Shown: positions 6,209 to 8,308 of the stretch, one piece after another | Position numbering within the stretch: position 1 is the first letter of the stretch | Layout of the letters: each line of letters begins with the position of its first letter | From: DATFXF01 sp035258565 | GTDB lineage: Bacteria; Acidobacteriota; Terriglobia; Acidiferrales; UBA7541 | Assembly: GCA_035258565.1 (NCBI GenBank) | Contig: DATFXF010000293.1 | Coordinates: 1 to 8,308, forward strand | Length of the DNA stretch: 8,308 nt | Direction: 5' to 3' | Made by a program: the position numbers and the translations under genes | Notes under the pieces: generated by a model | Seen by the model: only the letters and a program-made list of their open reading frames with translations | Told to the model about the DNA's origin: nothing | Databases searched by the model: none

Positions 6209-6502
6209 CGCGCGTGCCTCTTGGGCTTGAGCTCGAAATTGGAGTTCGCTGCCCGGCGAGAGAGTGTGGCACAGAAAGGGACAATGTGTCTGAACAAACC
6301 AGCCAAGAGCCCGCGGTCAGGAGGATCTCAGCCAAGAGAACAGAGTGGGCCTGAGGAGGGCAGGCTAGGGTGGTAGCAACCCTGTGCGGCCAGGCGAGAG
6401 TGCCTGTCCCGGCGGCCACGCCCGAGCAAGCCTCCACGCCCTGAGCTTGTTCTTGCTTATCTCGGTCGCGACTTCCGATTCAGCTTCCGGATACCCAACG
6501 CA
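6209..6502 (-). promoter_or_regulatory. Structured leader or intergenic RNA upstream of the permease
   Basis: A 294-bp gap on the minus strand between the exported-protein gene and the permease. Three short hairpins lie in a row: CAGGC/GCCTG (6406-6391, six-base loop), AGGGT/ACCCT (6383-6367, seven-base loop) and GCCTG/CAGGC (6365-6349, seven-base loop). The arms of the first and third can exchange partners, giving a mutually exclusive long-range fold around the middle hairpin. The ten-base word CAGCCAAGAG occurs at 6300-6309 and 6329-6338. The elements of the cyclic-di-AMP (ydaO) riboswitch that I remember were looked for and not seen. No good sigma70 promoter was found. The structures could serve as the 3' end of the upstream gene or as the leader of the permease. 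Confidence 0.35.
6300..6338. repeat. Direct repeat CAGCCAAGAG, two copies
   Basis: Identical ten-base copies at 6300-6309 and 6329-6338 have a start-to-start distance of 29 bases. They lie about 90-130 bases before the permease start. They may be half-sites for a regulator, or chance. Confidence 0.3.
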
Positions 6503-7300
6503 TTACTTCTCGGACGGCGGCTTAGTCCCCTCCGGCTTTACCGGTTCTGGGGGCCCGATCTTGATGAACGATTTGAATTGCTTGTACTCTGAGTAGCGGA
6601 TCGTCATGCGGATGCGCACCGCATGGTCTCGAAACCTGAGCATGTCATCAGCGTGGGTGTAAGTGGGGAACCAGTATTTGCCGTCAATGTTTTCGCGGTA
6701 CGTTTCGAATCTAGGAAACAAGTTTTCCTGCTTGCCATGGCGGATATCGGGCACCGCCTTGCCATCGGTCTTCACGATTTGCAGGTCGACGTCATCCACC
6801 CAAATCAACCCCTCAAAGTAACGCTGGCCTCGCTCGATGCGCCGGGGGGCAGCGTGGAAGACGTAGGTATCGATCTCGTCCACATGCTCCCGGCCGCGAT
6901 ATTCCAAGGTGTACTTTGGAAGATCCCGCGTGGTGAGCACAAATGGCTGAATGTTTTCCAGATCTTCGAGATCCTCCCGGCTGAGTGAAACCATCTTGAG
7001 CGTTGAGGGCGGCTCGTAGGTAATGCGCTCGTATCTTTTGCCCTCGGGGCTGAAGATGATCTCGCTGTTGCGCCGGAATTCACCTCCCGGATAACCCGAA
7101 GGTTCGAACTCCTGGACACGTACGGACTGTTTATAGGTGTAGTTATCGCGCGCATTCTTGAATTCGCCTTCCTTGGCTGCAAATCGGCGGATGATCTCAT
7201 CCACGGGAAGAGAAGGGGGCGCGGTCCGCTGCGCCCTTAACGCCAGCCCGCCCAGGGCCACGACCCCACAGAGCCCCATGATCGCGATCATTTTCTTCAT
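6503..7300 (-). CDS. Exported LolA/RseB-fold-like protein of unknown function
   Basis: A 265-residue protein. Residues 1-23 are a signal peptide (MKKM, hydrophobic core, probable cleavage after LRA). C11 is not in a lipobox, so the mature protein should be soluble in the periplasm. The mature part is strand-rich with many aromatic and charged residues: NYTYKQSVRVQEF, RNSEIIFSPEGKRYERITY, TYVFHAAPRR, RYFEGLIWVDDVDLQIVKTDGKAVPD, DGKYWFPTYTHADDMLRF and VRIRMTIRYSEYKQF. The pattern IWVDDVDLQIVKTDG followed by KYWFPTYTHA is that of LolA/LolB/RseB-like half-barrels, which hold lipids or lipoproteins. The assignment is by fold pattern and the ligand is unknown. The C-terminus (about 250-265) is a proline- and lysine-rich tail. 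GAGGTT at 7309-7304 precedes the ATG at good distance. It is upstream of, and on the same strand as, the permease, but 294 bases separate them. Its 5' region carries the large dyad at 7345-7414. Confidence 0.8.
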   Translation of the reverse strand: MKKMIAIMGLCGVVALGGLALRAQRTAPPSLPVDEIIRRFAAKEGEFKNARDNYTYKQSVRVQEFEPSGYPGGEFRRNSEIIFSPEGKRYERITYEPPSTLKMVSLSREDLEDLENIQPFVLTTRDLPKYTLEYRGREHVDEIDTYVFHAAPRRIERGQRYFEGLIWVDDVDLQIVKTDGKAVPDIRHGKQENLFPRFETYRENIDGKYWFPTYTHADDMLRFRDHAVRIRMTIRYSEYKQFKSFIKIGPPEPVKPEGTKPPSEK

Positions 7301-7344
7301 GCCAACCTCATACCTTTTCTTAGATGCGAGTCCGTTCCATCTCG

Positions 7345-7414
7345 GCGGGCATCTTCGCTCGATCCGAGCATGGCACGCGTTGACTTGCCTGCCCGCGAGC
7401 CCTAAGATGCCCGC
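7345..7414. repeat. Long inverted repeat in the divergent intergenic region
   Basis: GCGGGCATCTT (7345-7355) is the exact reverse complement of AAGATGCCCGC (7404-7414). Inside these arms GCTCG (7357-7361) pairs with CGAGC (7396-7400), separated by a 1-by-3 internal mismatch, giving 16 pairs in total with 34 bases between the inner arms. GCTCG can alternatively form a local hairpin with CGAGC at 7365-7369. The right arm overlaps the -10 hexamer of the rightward promoter, so an operator is plausible. For leftward transcripts it would be a leader stem. Confidence 0.6.
7380..7408 (+). promoter_or_regulatory. Sigma70-like promoter for the small conserved gene
   Basis: TTGACT (7380-7385) and TAAGAT (7403-7408) are separated by 17 bases. 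They match 5 of 6 positions of the -35 consensus and 4 of 6 of the -10. The predicted start is near 7415, giving a leader of about 83 bases to the ATG at 7498. The -10 element is embedded in the right arm of the inverted repeat 7345-7414, implying possible control by a dyad-binding protein. Confidence 0.6.
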
Positions 7415-7497
7415 ACCAGGAGAGCTTGCTTTCCTGAGATGGAGATCGAAGAACAGTCAGGCCACGCGGTCCAGCTGTCACGGTGAGAGGTGCGGAG

Positions 7498-7680
7498 ATG
7501 ACAAAAGAGCAGCCGTTCTCGGGGACATTCAAGTTCGACAAAGAGACGAAGAACACCGTGCGTTATGCCGAAGAAGCGGAGAACCGGCGGCCCGTAGTGG
7601 GCATGGTGTACGTCGACAAGTACGAGCTGCCCAAGCCTTTTCCGAAGAGGATTCGCGTCCAAGTTGAACTCTTGGAATAG
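7498..7680 (+). CDS. Conserved small protein of unknown function (60 residues)
   Basis: The product is 60 residues, soluble and charged, with no signal or membrane segment. The core FKFDKETKNTVRYAEEAE, then a V-V-G-x-V-Y-V strand, a K-Y-E-L-P segment and a final strand (KRIRVQVEL) match a pattern I know from small uncharacterised bacterial and phage proteins (xxETKNTxRYxE ... IGxLYVxK ... PxxIxVxIE). I cannot name a function. A compact beta-sheet protein is expected. The ATG at 7498 is chosen because GAGAGG lies at 7485-7490, seven bases upstream; an in-frame GTG at 7483 would add five residues and has no better site. A good promoter lies about 90 bases upstream. It converges with the ERCC4 nuclease gene, only 56 bases away, with a hairpin between. 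Confidence 0.78.
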   Translation: MTKEQPFSGTFKFDKETKNTVRYAEEAENRRPVVGMVYVDKYELPKPFPKRIRVQVELLE

Positions 7681-7715
7681 GCTGAGCGCACGCGGGCAGG
7701 AACCGCGCATTCAGC
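7681..7715. terminator. Hairpin between convergent small gene and ERCC4 gene
   Basis: It begins right after the TAG of the small gene. Outer arms GCTGA (7681-7685) and TCAGC (7711-7715), and inner arms CGCGG (7691-7695) and CCGCG (7703-7707), pair perfectly around a seven-base loop with a 5-by-3 internal loop. It is GC-rich and sits 22 bases before the end of the opposing gene, so it could serve both. No T-run follows. Confidence 0.45.
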
Positions 7716-7736
7716 ACGCCAGATCGCTCGGGCAGC

Positions 7737-8291
7737 TCACAAATCATCGTCCACCAGGAACCGGCCATAGTCGTTGGTTTCCAGCCAGTGATAGAGAAAA
7801 ACCTGGTAGAGATACGAGGCCACAATCTCCTCGCCCAGTTCGTGGGTCTCGGCACAGAGAAATGGTACTTGCATGCCCGCCAGGAGGGCGACGAGCGACT
7901 GGGTGATCTTGTTGGGACTGACCCCGCTATACGAATAGGGAGACTTGATCTGGCTCAAGGCAGCGGTGATGACTAGGAAGCGCTGCGGATATTGGCTCAT
8001 TTGTCGGAGCCGGTCAATGAAGACCGGCCGCTCGACCGTAAAGGAGCGAACCAGATCAGAGAGGTCTTTGCGCTCTACGACGCAAGTCTCTTCTAGGCCA
8101 GCGACCGAGTAGTCTCCAAGCTTCAAGGGCTTTTTCTCGATTCCTCGAAACCAGCCGCGAAAGCGAGCGAAAGAGAAGGGGTTCTGCTCGCGCGTGTCTA
8201 CCAGGACGACCGGGAGAGGGGTACGGAGCTGCGTGCCACCGCGCTCGGCAACCACCGGCTGTGCGGAATGTGGCACAGGCGCCGCGGTCAT
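7737..8291 (-). CDS. Stand-alone ERCC4 (XPF/MUS81-type) nuclease
   Basis: A 184-residue protein consisting of an ERCC4 nuclease domain with a short N-terminal tail. All parts of the XPF-family active site are present: VDTREQ at 31-36 (D32, E35), GDY at 59-61 (D60) and VERKDLSDL at 72-80 (E73, R74, K75, D79). This metal-dependent fold cuts branched or flapped DNA in eukaryotic and archaeal XPF/MUS81. The usual C-terminal helix-hairpin-helix DNA-binding domain is missing; residues 120-184 are helical and end acidic (VDDDL). Stand-alone ERCC4 proteins occur in bacteria and phages with little functional knowledge. The ATG at 8291 has no clear Shine-Dalgarno sequence. The reading frame stays open through the last 17 bases of the window, so the true start may lie outside. 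It converges with the small conserved gene. DNA repair or recombination is the likely field of action. Confidence 0.85.
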   Translation of the reverse strand: MTAAPVPHSAQPVVAERGGTQLRTPLPVVLVDTREQNPFSFARFRGWFRGIEKKPLKLGDYSVAGLEETCVVERKDLSDLVRSFTVERPVFIDRLRQMSQYPQRFLVITAALSQIKSPYSYSGVSPNKITQSLVALLAGMQVPFLCAETHELGEEIVASYLYQVFLYHWLETNDYGRFLVDDDL

Positions 8292-8308
8292 CTGCCAAGC
8301 AAGGGGAG

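Noticed and set aside
6422..6465. Possible terminator CCGAG/CTCGG with inner AAGC/GCTT after the exported-protein gene
   Set aside because: The inner stem is only four pairs, the loop is 23 bases and no T-run follows, so it is not distinguishable from chance.
6209..6502. Known cyclic-di-AMP (ydaO) riboswitch upstream of the permease
   Set aside because: The conserved elements I remember from that class (a purine-rich GGGGAACC-like core followed by GGGGUGAAUC-like sequence) could not be found. Only a covariance-model search could settle it.
1..8308. Mobile element, CRISPR array, toxin-antitoxin pair or prophage
   Set aside because: No transposase, integrase, regularly spaced repeat, attachment-site duplication or recognisable toxin-antitoxin pair is visible. 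The direct repeats present are protein-coding pentapeptide units.

Overview
The window reads as chromosomal DNA of a GC-rich Gram-negative bacterium, most likely an Acidobacteriota member. The reasons are a PilZ protein carrying a C-terminal helical extension of a kind I associate with acidobacterial genomes, a second short divergent PilZ-like protein, a bactofilin, and a secreted LolA-fold-like protein with a polar, proline-rich tail. This lineage call is inference from protein character; there is no rRNA here to confirm it. I see no insertion sequence, integrase, CRISPR array, tRNA or rRNA.

Layout. Bases 1-31 probably hold the last codons of an upstream gene. At 73-771 (+) is a PilZ-domain protein. 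A small PilZ-like gene at 853-1155 (-) converges on it, with a 10-bp GC-rich hairpin in the 81-bp gap. Divergent from that small gene is a bactofilin (1382-1867, +) with a textbook ribosome binding site. The divergent gap carries a good sigma70-type promoter pointing left and a perfect 8-bp hairpin in the resulting short leader. After the bactofilin comes a 392-bp non-coding stretch with a terminator-like hairpin, other small dyads and one doubtful 73-codon ORF. Then comes a 657-residue membrane protein (2260-4233, +) with two pentapeptide-repeat blocks around about five membrane helices. On the minus strand follow a KimA-like APC-superfamily potassium permease (4340-6208) and, upstream of it, an exported LolA/RseB-fold-like protein (6503-7300). 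The 294-bp gap between those two can fold into three small hairpins with interchangeable arms. A divergent intergenic region (7301-7497) contains an inverted repeat (11 bp perfect, 16 bp in all) around a clear sigma70-like promoter for a 60-residue conserved small protein (7498-7680, +). The window ends with a stand-alone ERCC4-type nuclease (7737-8291, -).

How the genes may work together. The left third (two PilZ-like proteins and a bactofilin) suggests cyclic-di-GMP-linked surface, motility or envelope morphogenesis, but each gene has its own orientation and they do not form one operon. The permease belongs to a family that imports potassium and is inhibited by cyclic-di-AMP in Firmicutes; no known cyclic-di-AMP riboswitch signature was recognised in its leader. 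The small protein and the ERCC4 nuclease are convergent neighbours of unknown biology. No known defence system is present. The most unusual items are the pentapeptide/membrane protein, whose positive-inside pattern places its two repeat blocks on opposite sides of the membrane, and the dyad-flanked promoter at 7345-7414.
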